Counted from the first letter of the stretch, positions 19,054 to 28,618 are shown. The stretch: 64,000 nt of DNA from Pyrinomonadaceae bacterium (GCA_019694395.1 JAIBCC010000008.1:52501-116500); one strand, 5' to 3'. The notes: generated by a model not told the origin, from the sequence alone. Program-made: numbers and translations.

Positions 19054-20121
19054 TTAAAATTTAATTTTCTCCAAAATCAACAAAATACTCAAAATACAGG
19101 TGAAAACGAAAACTCCCATCGCAATCATTCCAAAGAAATCAGCAACGAATCCGGTTTGGCGCGGGTCTTTTTCCGGCTTTCTCGGGATTTGCAAAAAGCC
19201 GTAAACAATTCCAACCAATAGACCGCCCAAATGCCCGAAATTATCAACGATTTGATATGCAACCAGCCCAAATACCGCGATAAAACCAATATTTATCAGC
19301 ATATTTTTCAAAAAATCAGGCGGCATTTGCCATTTGCGGCGATAACCTAGAACTGCGGCATAACCGATAATTCCCATAATTCCGCCCGATGCTCCAACCG
19401 AGGGCGTATCGGGCAAAAAATAGAGACTAAACAATGCGCCGGAAATAATTGCCAAAACAAAAACAATGGCTAAATGAGCGCGATTGGATAAATATTCAAC
19501 GGTTGTTCCGAGTCCGTAAAGTGCCTGACCGTTAAAATAAATGTGCAAAAGTCCGCCGTGCACAGTTCCGCAAGTCAGCAATCGCCAAAATTCGCCTTTC
19601 CAAACCAAAGGTTTGATCAATCCGGCTAACTGAATCGAAAGCGGAAACGCATCAGAATCATCGCTTACATTGCTGTCAACTATTACTTGGAAAATGTAAA
19701 CGACAACTATTGAAACGACCAGAATCTGAGTGTAATAAGGAGTTATTTCTCTTATTCGCTCTAAATATTTAATCGCCTCTGGGGTTGGAATAATATCCGC
19801 CAGACTCATTTTTCTTGCTTCAAACAATCCCCAAATGCCGCCGAGAAATCCAAATAAACCGAGAATAAAAAAGATGTTGCGAAAAAGAATCGAGAAATCC
19901 GGCTTAAATCCGATAATATTAAAAATAAAATTCAGCCATTCAAATTGTTTGGCTAAGATAAAGAGCAACATCCATCCAAGAGGAACAAAAACCAGAAAAC
20001 CACCGATTCCAACCGCCCACCACGATTTTTTGCGAATAGAGGCTTTTCTTTGCGCCAAATATTCTTCCGGCGTTAATTGCTTATTCTCGCTCTCGGAAAT
20101 TTTGTTTTGAATAGACATCAT
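19054..20121 (-). CDS. Rhomboid-family intramembrane serine protease
   Basis: 355 aa. Cleaves membrane proteins within the bilayer. The catalytic dyad is S245 in GASGGIMG and H297 in GHLGGLLVG; the oxyanion motif HIYFNGQALYGLG precedes them. Two additional hydrophobic segments in the first 110 residues lie before the six-helix core. Two consecutive ATG codons begin the frame (20121 and 20118). trmB follows after two bases. The substrate is unknown. Confidence 0.93.
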   Translation of the reverse strand: MMSIQNKISESENKQLTPEEYLAQRKASIRKKSWWAVGIGGFLVFVPLGWMLLFILAKQFEWLNFIFNIIGFKPDFSILFRNIFFILGLFGFLGGIWGLFEARKMSLADIIPTPEAIKYLERIREITPYYTQILVVSIVVVYIFQVIVDSNVSDDSDAFPLSIQLAGLIKPLVWKGEFWRLLTCGTVHGGLLHIYFNGQALYGLGTTVEYLSNRAHLAIVFVLAIISGALFSLYFLPDTPSVGASGGIMGIIGYAAVLGYRRKWQMPPDFLKNMLINIGFIAVFGLVAYQIVDNFGHLGGLLVGIVYGFLQIPRKPEKDPRQTGFVADFFGMIAMGVFVFTCILSILLILEKIKF

Positions 20122-20160
20122 TCAATTTTGGATGCTGGACGTTGGATTACTTTAATTATT

Positions 20161-20188
20161 CATCCCTCATCCCTCAAAATTCATCCCT
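20161..20188. repeat. Heptamer array at the fabG stop
   Basis: Four period-7 units: CATCCCT, CATCCCT, CAAAATT, CATCCCT. The array ends at the first base of the fabG stop codon (20188-20190). Confidence 0.75.
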
Positions 20189-20943
20189 TACATCGCCAGT
20201 CCGCCGTCAGGTTGAATGACTTGTCCGGTAAAATATCGGGCTGACTCCGAACATAAAAAGCAGGCAATTTCAGCAACTTCCTGCACATTTCCGAGCCGTC
20301 CAAGCGGAATTTGCGACAAGATCTTTTCGCGGTATTCGGCGTTCATTTCTGATGCCATTTCGGTTTCGATCAGTCCAAGCGCAAGCGCATTAACATTGAT
20401 TTTTCTGCTCGCAACTTCCTTGGCTAAAGATTTGGTTAAACCAATCATTCCCGCTTTAGAAGCCGAATAATTTGATTGTCCGAGCATACCGACGACGCCA
20501 GAAATCGAAGAAACATTGATAATTACGCCGCCGTTTTCGTTTTTCATCATTGGACGCAAAACTGCTTTGCAGAAATTCCAAGCACCTTTCAAATTGGTAT
20601 CAACAACCGCATCCCAATCTTCTTCTTTCATCCGCAAAATCAAAGTGTCGCGGGTAATTCCGGCGTTATTGATCAAAAAATTGATAGTGCCGAACTCTGC
20701 GACTGCCTCTTTGACAAATTCCGCTGAGCTTTCCGTGCTGGCAACATCGCACTGTTTAGCAAAAGCTTTGATACCCAATGCTTCGATTTCAGCTTTTAAT
20801 TTTTCGGCTTCTTCTGCACTTTTTGCATAATTAAATGCTACATTGCAGCCGCGTTTCGCTAATTCTAATGCAATCGCTTTTCCGATTCCGCGAGTTCCGC
20901 CCGTGACGATTGCTGATTTTCCACTAAATTGTTTTTCACTCAT
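20188..20943 (-). CDS. fabG: 3-oxoacyl-[ACP] reductase (SDR family)
   Basis: 251 aa from the ATG at 20943; a TTG six codons upstream is possible. NADPH-dependent reduction of 3-oxoacyl-ACP in fatty-acid elongation. The cofactor motif TGGTRGIG, the NNAG block (INNAGITRD), the catalytic Ser in SSISG and YSASKAG are all present, and the C terminus ends in the usual FTGQVIQPDGGLAM pattern. No other fatty-acid gene is adjacent, so a role in another SDR pathway is possible. Confidence 0.9.
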   Translation of the reverse strand: MSEKQFSGKSAIVTGGTRGIGKAIALELAKRGCNVAFNYAKSAEEAEKLKAEIEALGIKAFAKQCDVASTESSAEFVKEAVAEFGTINFLINNAGITRDTLILRMKEEDWDAVVDTNLKGAWNFCKAVLRPMMKNENGGVIINVSSISGVVGMLGQSNYSASKAGMIGLTKSLAKEVASRKINVNALALGLIETEMASEMNAEYREKILSQIPLGRLGNVQEVAEIACFLCSESARYFTGQVIQPDGGLAM

Positions 20944-21020
20944 AAAAAAAGATTTTGCCAAATAAAAGATGAATCTTGCAAAGCAAGTTATCGAATAAAT
21001 TTAAATCCTGACAGTTTATA

Positions 21021-21554
21021 TTATGGCTCGCCAACACTTTCCGCTCCATAAATTACTGATAACGGAATGGTGCAGTCTTGTCCGGGAGCGGTAGAACAAA
21101 CCCGGCTTGGCGGCGGAGTTAAGGCTTGTAGACGACTGGCAAAAGAGTTCATTCCGTAGGCTAGATCAATACAGCCAATACTGCCGAAAGAGTCCCCGCC
21201 GTGAATAAAAAAACCGCCTCTGGAGTAAGTATTGGTGTTTGTTCGCGGATGAATTGTAATCCGAAAATCTCCCCATGCACTTCTTCTGTGAAAAACGCTT
21301 TTAGTTCTCAATTGAACAGGTTGAATCCAATATTCTCCGGCGGGAATTGGTCCCAGATTAGCCATTTGCTGTCTGGCAGCACTGTAATTGAACATTCCGT
21401 TTTCTTTAGTGCCTGAACGGGCGTGCCATGCCTGAATAACTGCTCCGTCTGCACTTGCAGACCTGAGTTTAAGATAAAATCCATCAAATAATAGATTAAT
21501 GTTTCCGCAATTAAGTGCAGGCGGTTCTCCGCGTTCGCCTGAATAATCTCCCAT
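21021..21554 (-). CDS. Tlde1/DUF2778-like L,D-transpeptidase-fold protein
   Basis: 177 aa without a signal peptide. The order GPIPAGEYWI, WGDFRITIHP, RGGFFIHGGD and GSIGCIDL matches the DUF2778 (Tlde1) domain, whose His and Cys form the catalytic pair of L,D-transpeptidase-like enzymes acting on peptidoglycan stem peptides. Known members include type VI secretion effectors, but many are of unknown role. The ATG has GGAG at good distance. No secretion genes or obvious immunity gene are next to it; a divergent secreted D-aminoacylase gene starts 104 bases away. Confidence 0.75.
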   Translation of the reverse strand: MGDYSGERGEPPALNCGNINLLFDGFYLKLRSASADGAVIQAWHARSGTKENGMFNYSAARQQMANLGPIPAGEYWIQPVQLRTKSVFHRRSAWGDFRITIHPRTNTNTYSRGGFFIHGGDSFGSIGCIDLAYGMNSFASRLQALTPPPSRVCSTAPGQDCTIPLSVIYGAESVGEP

Positions 21555-21658
21555 TTTTTCTGCTCCGTAATAAAAATTATTTTAATATTAACTATTTAAT
21601 TCTAAAAGTTTAACTCTGGTCTTCGTAAAAATGAATTTTTTGTTTATTATTTTGAACT

Positions 21659-23128
21659 ATGAAAATCCTAATTCAATTCGTTCTGTTTCTTATTTTTGCG
21701 TCAACTTCGTTTGCTCAATCGGTCATTATCAAAAATGCAATGATAATTGACGGCAGCGGCAAAACCGCTTTCAAAGGCGATGTGCAAATCAAAGGCGATA
21801 AAATCACCAAAATCGGCAGTATCAAACCGAAAAAAGATGATGTCGTGATTGATGCAATGGGCAAAATTCTTGCGCCCGGATTTATTGATATTCATAATCA
21901 TTCGGAAAGCGGTTTGCTGACAGAAGGAACAGCGACAAATCAGGTTTCGCAGGGAATTACGACGATTTTGGTCGGACCTGACGGAGATTCACCGTTTCCG
22001 ATTATTGATTATTTGAACAAACTGAATGGCAAAGTTGCGCCGAATGTCGGAGCCTTCGTCGGACACGCTACCTTGCGTGAGCAAGTAATGAACAACAGTT
22101 ACGCCCGTCAAACAACTCCTGAAGAACTGGCAAAAATGGTTGTTTTGATGGAACAGGCAATGAAAGACGGAGCATTCGGTTTGTCGTCGGGACTGGAATA
22201 CGACCGAGGCTATTCCGCTTCAACCGAAGAACTGATTGCACTTGCCAAAGTCGCCGCCAAATATCACGGAATTTATATGACGCATATGCGTGATGAAGAA
22301 GAAGGAATGCTAGATGCGGTGCGCGAATCAATCCGCATCAGCAAAGAAGCAAAATTACCGCTTCAAATTTCGCATATCAAAATGGGCAATCGCAACGTCT
22401 GGGGAAAATCGGTTGATGCAATTGCACTAGTCGAATCGGAAAAGAAAAACGGTTTGGATATTACGGCGGACGCTTATCCTTACACAGCTTGGGGTTCGAC
22501 GATTACGGTTTTAGTTCCTTCGCGTAAACACGATGATAAAAAAGAAGTCGAAACAGGACTTTACAACGTCGGCGGCGGCGATAAAGTTTTGGTCACGAGC
22601 TGTTCGTCTCATCGCAATTATGAGGGAAAAAATCTGGACGAAATCGCCAAAATGACAGGAATGTCAGCAGTTGACGTTTACATTCAAATCGTTAAAGACG
22701 GCGGAGCAAGTGTCGTCTGCAATTCGATGAACGAAAATGATGTTAAAAATTTCTATCAACAGTCTTGGGTAATGGTTTCGAGCGATGGCGGAATCGGCGG
22801 CAGACATCCGCGCGGAACGGGAACTTTTCCGAGAGTTTTAGGCAGATTCGTCCGCGAAAATAAATGGTTTTCGCTAGAAGAAGCAGTGCGTAAAATGACT
22901 TCGATGCCGGCTAACAGATTAGGTTTGAAAGATCGCGGAATCATCAAAAAAGGAAACAAAGCTGACCTCGTTTTATTCGATAAAGACAAAGTTATTGATA
23001 AGAATACTTTTACCGTTCCACAAACTTTATCCGAAGGCATCGAAACAGTTTGGGTAAACGGCAAAACCGTTTGGAATGATGGAAAAGTAACGGGAACAAT
23101 GGCGGGTGAGATTTTGCGAAGAAAATGA
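21659..23128 (+). CDS. Secreted N-acyl-D-amino-acid deacylase family amidohydrolase
   Basis: 489 aa with a signal peptide ending near residue 19 (SFAQ). Amidohydrolase superfamily, D-aminoacylase branch: metal-binding HNHS, the lid-region SSGLEY, THMRDEEEGMLDAV, and QISHIK with the next metal His appear in order, and a C-terminal GIIKKGNKADLVLFD strand closes the composite beta-sandwich. Members release D-amino acids or hydrolyse dipeptide-like amides. Export suggests scavenging of peptidoglycan- or peptide-derived substrates. The exact substrate is not predictable. Confidence 0.88.
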   Translation: MKILIQFVLFLIFASTSFAQSVIIKNAMIIDGSGKTAFKGDVQIKGDKITKIGSIKPKKDDVVIDAMGKILAPGFIDIHNHSESGLLTEGTATNQVSQGITTILVGPDGDSPFPIIDYLNKLNGKVAPNVGAFVGHATLREQVMNNSYARQTTPEELAKMVVLMEQAMKDGAFGLSSGLEYDRGYSASTEELIALAKVAAKYHGIYMTHMRDEEEGMLDAVRESIRISKEAKLPLQISHIKMGNRNVWGKSVDAIALVESEKKNGLDITADAYPYTAWGSTITVLVPSRKHDDKKEVETGLYNVGGGDKVLVTSCSSHRNYEGKNLDEIAKMTGMSAVDVYIQIVKDGGASVVCNSMNENDVKNFYQQSWVMVSSDGGIGGRHPRGTGTFPRVLGRFVRENKWFSLEEAVRKMTSMPANRLGLKDRGIIKKGNKADLVLFDKDKVIDKNTFTVPQTLSEGIETVWVNGKTVWNDGKVTGTMAGEILRRK

Positions 23129-23139
23129 CCTCCATCAAA

Positions 23140-24663
23140 TCAATTTTCATTTGAGCCTTTTTGCAAAACCTGTTGGAGATTATCTTTGGTGACTTCAAAT
23201 CTACTCGTATAACCTCCCAACGGCGGAGTTTTCGAGAGTTTTATAATTTTGCCGTTGATAGTTAGTTGGAATTTGTCCACCTGATAAACGCTATATTCAA
23301 TCGTGAAATTCCTTTGCGCTGTGAAATTACTAAGGTGTTGGTAAGTTCCTACATCGGTTTCATCTTTTCCGTCAACCGTTACTTTCAATTCCACCTTATC
23401 AAAAGGGTTTATCTCAATATTCATCATCGCAGTTGAAGATGAATTAGAAGCATTTTTTGACTGGAAGGTGCTTTGCGGTGTTAAAGCAATGCCTGCAATA
23501 ATTACAACTAATAAAAGTCCGGCAATACTAATCAAGATCGCAGTTCCAAATTTGGCAATATTGATTTGTCCGCCTTTTGGGTGAACGACATTAACATACT
23601 TTTGTGCTTCGGTTGGTAACGGTTTATTTTCGGTAACAGGAGTTTGTTTAAATTGAGTGGCGACAGGCTCTTTTTTCGGTTCTTCGGTTTTGAAGGCTTC
23701 TTCGATTATTCTTTTTGCTTCGGGGCTAAGACGTTGGTAATCATCTACAGTTTCTTTTTTCGGCTCTTGAGTTGGGAATAGTTGTCCGATATTCGTGACA
23801 TCCGTGATTGTCTGATTTGAAATCGGGATGTGTAAAACTTCGGTCTTTGCCATTGTTGGATGTTCAATTTCCAATAAAACCCGCTGCAATTTTTCGCGCA
23901 TTTGATTTGCAGTTTGAAAGCGATTTTCGGGCGATTTAGCAAGTGCTTTCGCCACACTCTGCCGCAAACTATTTGGAATCTCATTTGGCAGAGGCGGAAA
24001 TTCTTTGGTCAAAATTGCAAAAATTCTTTCGGACGGATGCTCCTGCGGAAAAGGCAGATTTCCGGCTAGAAGCTGATACAACACGACTCCGACAGACCAG
24101 ATATCGGTTTGCACTGAGCGTTTGCCGTCAAAGGCTTCGGGCGACATATAGGCATCCGTTCCAACCAGTTTTGAACTAATAGAAGTCGTTTGCATCGCCC
24201 GCGAAATGCCGAAATCCGCCAAACGCGGCGTTTCACCCTGCAGCAGAATATTTTGCGGTTTGATGTCGCGGTGAATGATTTTGCGATGGTGCAGAAACTC
24301 CAAGCCGTTCAAAATTCCAATTGTCATTTCAACTGCTTGTTTGATTGATAATTTGCCCTGTAATTTGAGTTTATCGTGAAGCGAACCTCCATCGGCATAT
24401 TCGCTGACAATTACAACTTGTCCGTCAACCACATCAGCATCAATGATCGGCAAAACATTAGCGTGTCCGCTGGCTTGTTCCCACAATTCGGCTTCCTGAC
24501 GAATCGCGTCAAAATTTACTTGCTCATCCAAAGGCAATTTGACCGCAACTTTTTTGGTGACAAACTGCGAGCGTTTTTCCGCCAGCCAGACCTCGCCGAA
24601 TCCTCCGCGCCCAAGTTTGCGAATGAGTGTATAACTGCCGATTTGCTGTCCTTGCTGAAACAT
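23140..24663 (-). CDS. Membrane-anchored serine/threonine protein kinase
   Basis: 507 aa from the ATG at 24663 (AGGA upstream). Hanks-type kinase: glycine loop RKLGRGGFGEVWLA, HRDIKPQNILL catalytic loop, DFGISR, and SPEAF in place of the usual APE, all in the first 270 residues. A Pro/Lys-rich linker is followed by one membrane segment near residues 390-415 and an external domain of about 90 residues rich in Asn, Thr and Val without PASTA repeats. A closely related kinase gene lies upstream in tandem. The longer frame to 24720 has no good start. Confidence 0.95.
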   Translation of the reverse strand: MFQQGQQIGSYTLIRKLGRGGFGEVWLAEKRSQFVTKKVAVKLPLDEQVNFDAIRQEAELWEQASGHANVLPIIDADVVDGQVVIVSEYADGGSLHDKLKLQGKLSIKQAVEMTIGILNGLEFLHHRKIIHRDIKPQNILLQGETPRLADFGISRAMQTTSISSKLVGTDAYMSPEAFDGKRSVQTDIWSVGVVLYQLLAGNLPFPQEHPSERIFAILTKEFPPLPNEIPNSLRQSVAKALAKSPENRFQTANQMREKLQRVLLEIEHPTMAKTEVLHIPISNQTITDVTNIGQLFPTQEPKKETVDDYQRLSPEAKRIIEEAFKTEEPKKEPVATQFKQTPVTENKPLPTEAQKYVNVVHPKGGQINIAKFGTAILISIAGLLLVVIIAGIALTPQSTFQSKNASNSSSTAMMNIEINPFDKVELKVTVDGKDETDVGTYQHLSNFTAQRNFTIEYSVYQVDKFQLTINGKIIKLSKTPPLGGYTSRFEVTKDNLQQVLQKGSNEN

Positions 24664-24822
24664 AAGGATTCCTAAACTTTTTTGCTCCGAACTTTTTATA
24701 AACAGGCACAAAATGCCCATTCAGTTAGCTAATGTCGAAAATCCTGAACTATTTCAAGTTTTTATTGGTTGTTGACAAATTTACGCCTTAGTTTTTAATT
24801 TCGCAAGAAAATTTTTGTTGGA

Positions 24823-25929
24823 TTACTTTTTGTTTTTCAGTTTTGCGTCGTTGTTCGAATTTGATGTTTTATTGGTATTTGCAGCAGCTAAAGAAGATTT
24901 CGTTTGTGCAGTATCTAAAATTGACGGAATAAAAGGAATCGCGGCAACTCCGAGTAAAAGCAAAATTGCAGCGACAATTGCTAAATTCCTTATTTTGTAA
25001 AATCCCGGTGAAGGCTCAATTTGAGCAAAAGACGGAATTGTGACGGGTTTTTCGATTTTGGGTTGAGACAATTCAGCTTTAGGCGGAATCGGAATGCCAA
25101 TTTCGGTTATGGTCTGTTCGGATTGTTTCTCGCTCCACAAAATTTTGACCAGATCATCACGCATCTGTTTGGCTGTTTGATAGCGATTTTGCGGAGATTT
25201 TTCCAAAGCTTTTCTGATGATTTGCTCCAATGATTGAGGAATTCCTTCCCGGAATGGCGCAAAGTCTTTATTCATTATGGCATACATTCTTTCCGAAGGA
25301 CTTTCCTGCGAAAACGGCAAAACTCCGTTTACCAACTGATATAAGACCACGCCGACTGCCCAAATATCGGTTTGCTCGTCCCGTTTTCCTTCAAAAGATT
25401 CGGGCGACATATAAGATGGCGTGCCAACGATGTGAGTAGAATAAAGATTGTCCGTTTGGATCGTGCGCGAGATCCCAAAATCCGCCAAACGCGGAAACTC
25501 GCCTTGCAAAAGAATATTTTGCGGTTTGATGTCGCGGTGAATTATCTTTCGTTCGTGCAAAAACTCTAAACCTTTCAAAATTCCAATCGTCATTTGAATC
25601 GCTTTTCTGACCGGGAATCTACCTTCTGCTTTGAGCTGATCGTGTAAAGAACCGTCTTTGGCGTATTCGCTGACGATAAATACTTGTTCATTGTAAATAT
25701 CAGCATCAATGAGGTTTAACACGTTCGGATGTCCGCTGGCGTGTTCCCAAAGCTGCACTTCTTTGCGAATCGTTTCCAGACTTACATTTTCCTGATTGGT
25801 GAGTTTAAGGGCAACTTTTTTGGTGACTAATTGTGAGCGTTTAACGGCTAACCAAACTTCACCGAAACCACCGCGTCCGAGTTTACGAATGAGTTGATAG
25901 TCACCGATTTTTTGGTCTTTGAAAAACAT
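24823..25929 (-). CDS. Membrane-anchored serine/threonine protein kinase, paralogue
   Basis: 368 aa. Its kinase domain is very similar to that of the downstream neighbour: RKLGRGGFGEVWLA, HRDIKPQNILLQGE, DFGISR and SYMSPESFEGKRDEQTDIWA-type residues recur. The linker is shorter and a single membrane helix near residues 315-338 is followed by only about 30 Asn/Lys/Thr-rich residues. The pair looks like a tandem duplication in which the sensory part diverged. The 159-base gap between them suggests separate promoters. Confidence 0.94.
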   Translation of the reverse strand: MFFKDQKIGDYQLIRKLGRGGFGEVWLAVKRSQLVTKKVALKLTNQENVSLETIRKEVQLWEHASGHPNVLNLIDADIYNEQVFIVSEYAKDGSLHDQLKAEGRFPVRKAIQMTIGILKGLEFLHERKIIHRDIKPQNILLQGEFPRLADFGISRTIQTDNLYSTHIVGTPSYMSPESFEGKRDEQTDIWAVGVVLYQLVNGVLPFSQESPSERMYAIMNKDFAPFREGIPQSLEQIIRKALEKSPQNRYQTAKQMRDDLVKILWSEKQSEQTITEIGIPIPPKAELSQPKIEKPVTIPSFAQIEPSPGFYKIRNLAIVAAILLLLGVAAIPFIPSILDTAQTKSSLAAANTNKTSNSNNDAKLKNKK

Positions 25930-26061
25930 ATTGACGGATTAAACCTTTGGGGGAGACAGTTTTTATGAAGAATTTGTGAAACGATTGAAATAAACCGCAA
26001 ATCTATTTTGGCAATAAGTGCGAAAGAATTCAAGGTTTTATTGATTGGAAACAAAAAATAT

Positions 26062-26604
26062 TTATTCGTAACTCTGTCCGCACCGGAGAAATTCGGCGAA
26101 ATCGTCCCATGAAAATTGACTAATTTCAAATAATTCTGAATCTGCCGATTCACCTTCGGGCGGTTGAATTAAAACTATAACTTCACCTTCTTCATAACCG
26201 TCATACATTCCTCTGACAGCGCATTCAAGGTAGGTTAAAACATCAAAGTTATACCAACGATAACCTCTTGGCGAATCAATGCCGAAATAACGCATTTCGT
26301 TTTTTAAGTGTCCCGATTCATTCATTACACGCAAATCTACGATTTGAGAAATTATTCTATTTTCCCAGGATTCAAAGCTATTTTTAGAAAAATCAAGCTT
26401 AGTTTTTAGCCATTCGGAATCAAATTCGGGCGGGGAATAATTCAACGCGGCTTCAAGCCAGCTTACTAAATCTTCGATAGTTGGTTCGGCAAAAGAAAAG
26501 GGCGAAGCAATCGCCCACAGAGATTTTAGATAATTTTCTAAAGATGGAATGTTTGGTTTTGATTTTAGGTTTGTAACAAACAAATACAATTCCCGATTGG
26601 TCAT
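26062..26604 (-). CDS. Hypothetical acidic protein
   Basis: 180 aa, soluble, rich in Glu, Asp, Trp and Tyr, with no signal peptide or membrane segment. No domain is recognised. The composition and length are like proteins of the SMI1/KNR4 or immunity-protein classes, but no motif supports that. It begins three bases after the stop of the DUF962 gene, so the two are probably one transcript. Confidence 0.75.
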   Translation of the reverse strand: MTNRELYLFVTNLKSKPNIPSLENYLKSLWAIASPFSFAEPTIEDLVSWLEAALNYSPPEFDSEWLKTKLDFSKNSFESWENRIISQIVDLRVMNESGHLKNEMRYFGIDSPRGYRWYNFDVLTYLECAVRGMYDGYEEGEVIVLIQPPEGESADSELFEISQFSWDDFAEFLRCGQSYE

Positions 26605-26607
26605 AAA

Positions 26608-26907
26608 TTACGCTTTGCCTTGAATTTTTTTGAACCACCAACGCAACCCGACAAAAAGAAATCGCCAATCTTTCAAAAATTCGGGCGGTTTTCCTTCGTA
26701 ATAATGTCCGATGAATTGCAGAATCCAACCGACAATGAAAAGCCACATTGCGATTTTCCACAATCCGCCGATAAAAAAGCCCGGAATTATCAGAAAAACT
26801 GAAAGCGCAATCATCGGAATCCCGAATTTATGCGTTAGTTGATTAATTTTGTTTTGATGGCTTTGTGAATATTCTTCGATCCATTCTTCCCAGGTTTTTC
26901 CGCCCAT
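26608..26907 (-). CDS. DUF962/Mpo1-like membrane protein
   Basis: 99 aa. The pattern WIEEYSQSHQNKINQLTHKFGIP, two hydrophobic helices, and GHYYEGKPPEFLKDWRFL is that of the YGL010w/DUF962 family (the first motif covers residues about 9-31). The yeast member Mpo1 is an iron-dependent dioxygenase of fatty-acid alpha-oxidation, with the conserved His residues visible here. Enzymatic role in bacteria is inferred from homology only. Confidence 0.88.
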   Translation of the reverse strand: MGGKTWEEWIEEYSQSHQNKINQLTHKFGIPMIALSVFLIIPGFFIGGLWKIAMWLFIVGWILQFIGHYYEGKPPEFLKDWRFLFVGLRWWFKKIQGKA

Positions 26908-26937
26908 AATTTAGCCTCCAAAAGAATTAGCCGCGAA

Positions 26938-26970
26938 CAAACACGAATTTACACGAAAAATCTTTTTCTG
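26938..26970. repeat. Decamer-like repeat upstream of the DUF962 gene
   Basis: Period-10 units CGCGAACAAA, CACGAATTTA, CACGAAAAAT. Same type as the CTTCGTG repeat at 43048. Short and possibly decayed. Confidence 0.5.
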
Positions 26971-26999
26971 TGAATACAAATCTTCAAATAAATGATTTT

Positions 27000-27875
27000 T
27001 TAACTCAAATCCAACGATTTCAAATATTTTTTGAATTCTCCGCCTAAATCTTCGCGTTTCAAAGCAAATTCAACCGTAGCAATTAAAAATCCGAGCTTAT
27101 CGCCCGCGTCGTGACGGTTTCCTTGTAATTTGACGGCATAAAAAGGTTTGCCTTCGTTGAGCATTAAACGCATTGCGTCGGTGATTTGGATTTCGCCGCC
27201 CGCGCCTTTCGGAGTTCTTTCAATTGCGTCAAAAACATCCGGCGTGAGAATATAACGCCCGATAATTGCCAAATCGGACGGAGCATCTGCAAATTTCGGC
27301 TTTTCGACCATATCTTTGATTTTGAAAATGTTCGGTTCAACTTCTTCGGCATCAATTACGCCGAACCGCGAAATTGCTTCGCCTTCGACCTGCATTGTCG
27401 CAATGACGGGAGCATTGTATTTTTCAAAAACCTCAACCATTTGCAGCAAAGCGGGTTTTTCCGCATCAACCACATCGTCCGCCAGCAGAACGGCAAACGG
27501 CTCGTTTTCGGCAAAATCTTTGGCTTGATAAATGGCGTGTCCTAACCCAAGTGCTTGGCGTTGGCGCGTGTAGGAAATGCGGCAAAGTTCGGAAATTGCC
27601 CGAACTTGCGAGAAAAATTCGGTTTTGCCTTTTTCCTGCAAAAGCTGCTCAAGCTCGTAGGAAATATCAAAATGATTTTCGATTGCGCCTTTTTCGCGTC
27701 CCGTCACGATTAGGACAGATTCAATACCGGAAGCAACAGCTTCTTCGACTGAATATTGAATTAAAGGTTTATCTACCAGCGGAAGCATTTCTTTAGGAGA
27801 CGCTTTGGTGGCGGGTAAAAATCTGGTTCCCAAACCGGCGGCGGGAAAAACTGCTTTGCGGATTTTTTGTTTCAT
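27000..27875 (-). CDS. galU: UTP-glucose-1-phosphate uridylyltransferase
   Basis: 291 aa, the standard length. Makes UDP-glucose for glycan and lipid synthesis. The nucleotide-binding start PAAGLGTRFLPATKASPKEM, the LLADDVVD metal region, and GNRHDAGDKLGF near the end are all family signatures. Single gene with no sugar genes next to it. About 170 bases follow upstream before the divergent secreted-protein gene, holding both promoters. Confidence 0.97.
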   Translation of the reverse strand: MKQKIRKAVFPAAGLGTRFLPATKASPKEMLPLVDKPLIQYSVEEAVASGIESVLIVTGREKGAIENHFDISYELEQLLQEKGKTEFFSQVRAISELCRISYTRQRQALGLGHAIYQAKDFAENEPFAVLLADDVVDAEKPALLQMVEVFEKYNAPVIATMQVEGEAISRFGVIDAEEVEPNIFKIKDMVEKPKFADAPSDLAIIGRYILTPDVFDAIERTPKGAGGEIQITDAMRLMLNEGKPFYAVKLQGNRHDAGDKLGFLIATVEFALKREDLGGEFKKYLKSLDLS

Positions 27876-28045
27876 AACTCAGATTTTAAGTTTATACAAT
27901 TCGATAATGACAAGCAATTTTACAAAGGAAAACCATTATTTTACACAAAATTAAATGTGAGAATCTTGCAAGGCAACTTTCTTACAATTATTCGAGGTTT
28001 CGGGCGTGATATTTTTAGTTAAAAAATCTCGGAGGCAATTATTTT

Positions 28046-28564
28046 ATGAAGAATTTTGTATTTTTTTTATTCGTGATCGGCTTTTCGGCATTAAACCTAT
28101 TTGCTCAAACTCCAAATTTTTCAGGCGAATGGACACTCGAAAAAGGGAAAAGCAAAATGGATGAAAGGCAAGCCGCAATGATCGAAAGTCAAAGTCTGAA
28201 AGTGGAGCAAACTGAAAGGGAAGTTAAAGTTACGGTGACGACCAAACAGGCTGGAAATCAAGGTGGACAGAGAGCGGATATTGGCGGCGGAGGAAATACT
28301 TATTTACTTAACGGGCAAGAGTTTAATAACGAAAGTCAATCTCAGATCGGAACGGTTCTTACTAAAACCAAAGGCGAGATTAAAGACGGAAAATTAAATT
28401 TGCAGTCTGTTCGCACGGTTGATGCTCCAATGGGACAAATAACCATAACGACCAAAGAAACCTGGGAATTATCGGCAGACGGAAAAACTTTAACTGTCAA
28501 ACGCGAATTTGATTCACAACGGGGAAAAATTAATTCTGAATTGGTTTTTACTAAAAAGAGTTAG
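28046..28564 (+). CDS. Secreted protein of unknown function
   Basis: 172 aa with a signal peptide ending in LFAQ near residue 21. The mature part begins NFSGEWTLEKGKSKMD, as in many small secreted Acidobacteriota proteins with a lipocalin-like beta-barrel look; Gly/Gln-rich stretch in the middle. GGAGG lies 13 bases before the ATG. A terminator hairpin follows. No enzyme motif is visible. Confidence 0.78.
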   Translation: MKNFVFFLFVIGFSALNLFAQTPNFSGEWTLEKGKSKMDERQAAMIESQSLKVEQTEREVKVTVTTKQAGNQGGQRADIGGGGNTYLLNGQEFNNESQSQIGTVLTKTKGEIKDGKLNLQSVRTVDAPMGQITITTKETWELSADGKTLTVKREFDSQRGKINSELVFTKKS

Positions 28565-28586
28565 TGGATTTGATTTTATAGAAAAA

Positions 28587-28618
28587 AAAGGAGCAGTTTG
28601 GATAAACTTCGCTCCTTT
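28587..28618. terminator. Bidirectional terminator
   Basis: AAAGGAGC (28587-28594) pairs with GCTCCTTT (28611-28618), with an inner GTTT/AAAC pairing. A run of A precedes and TTT follows. It separates the convergent genes ending at 28564 and 28617; the last two bases overlap the minus-strand stop codon. Confidence 0.75.
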
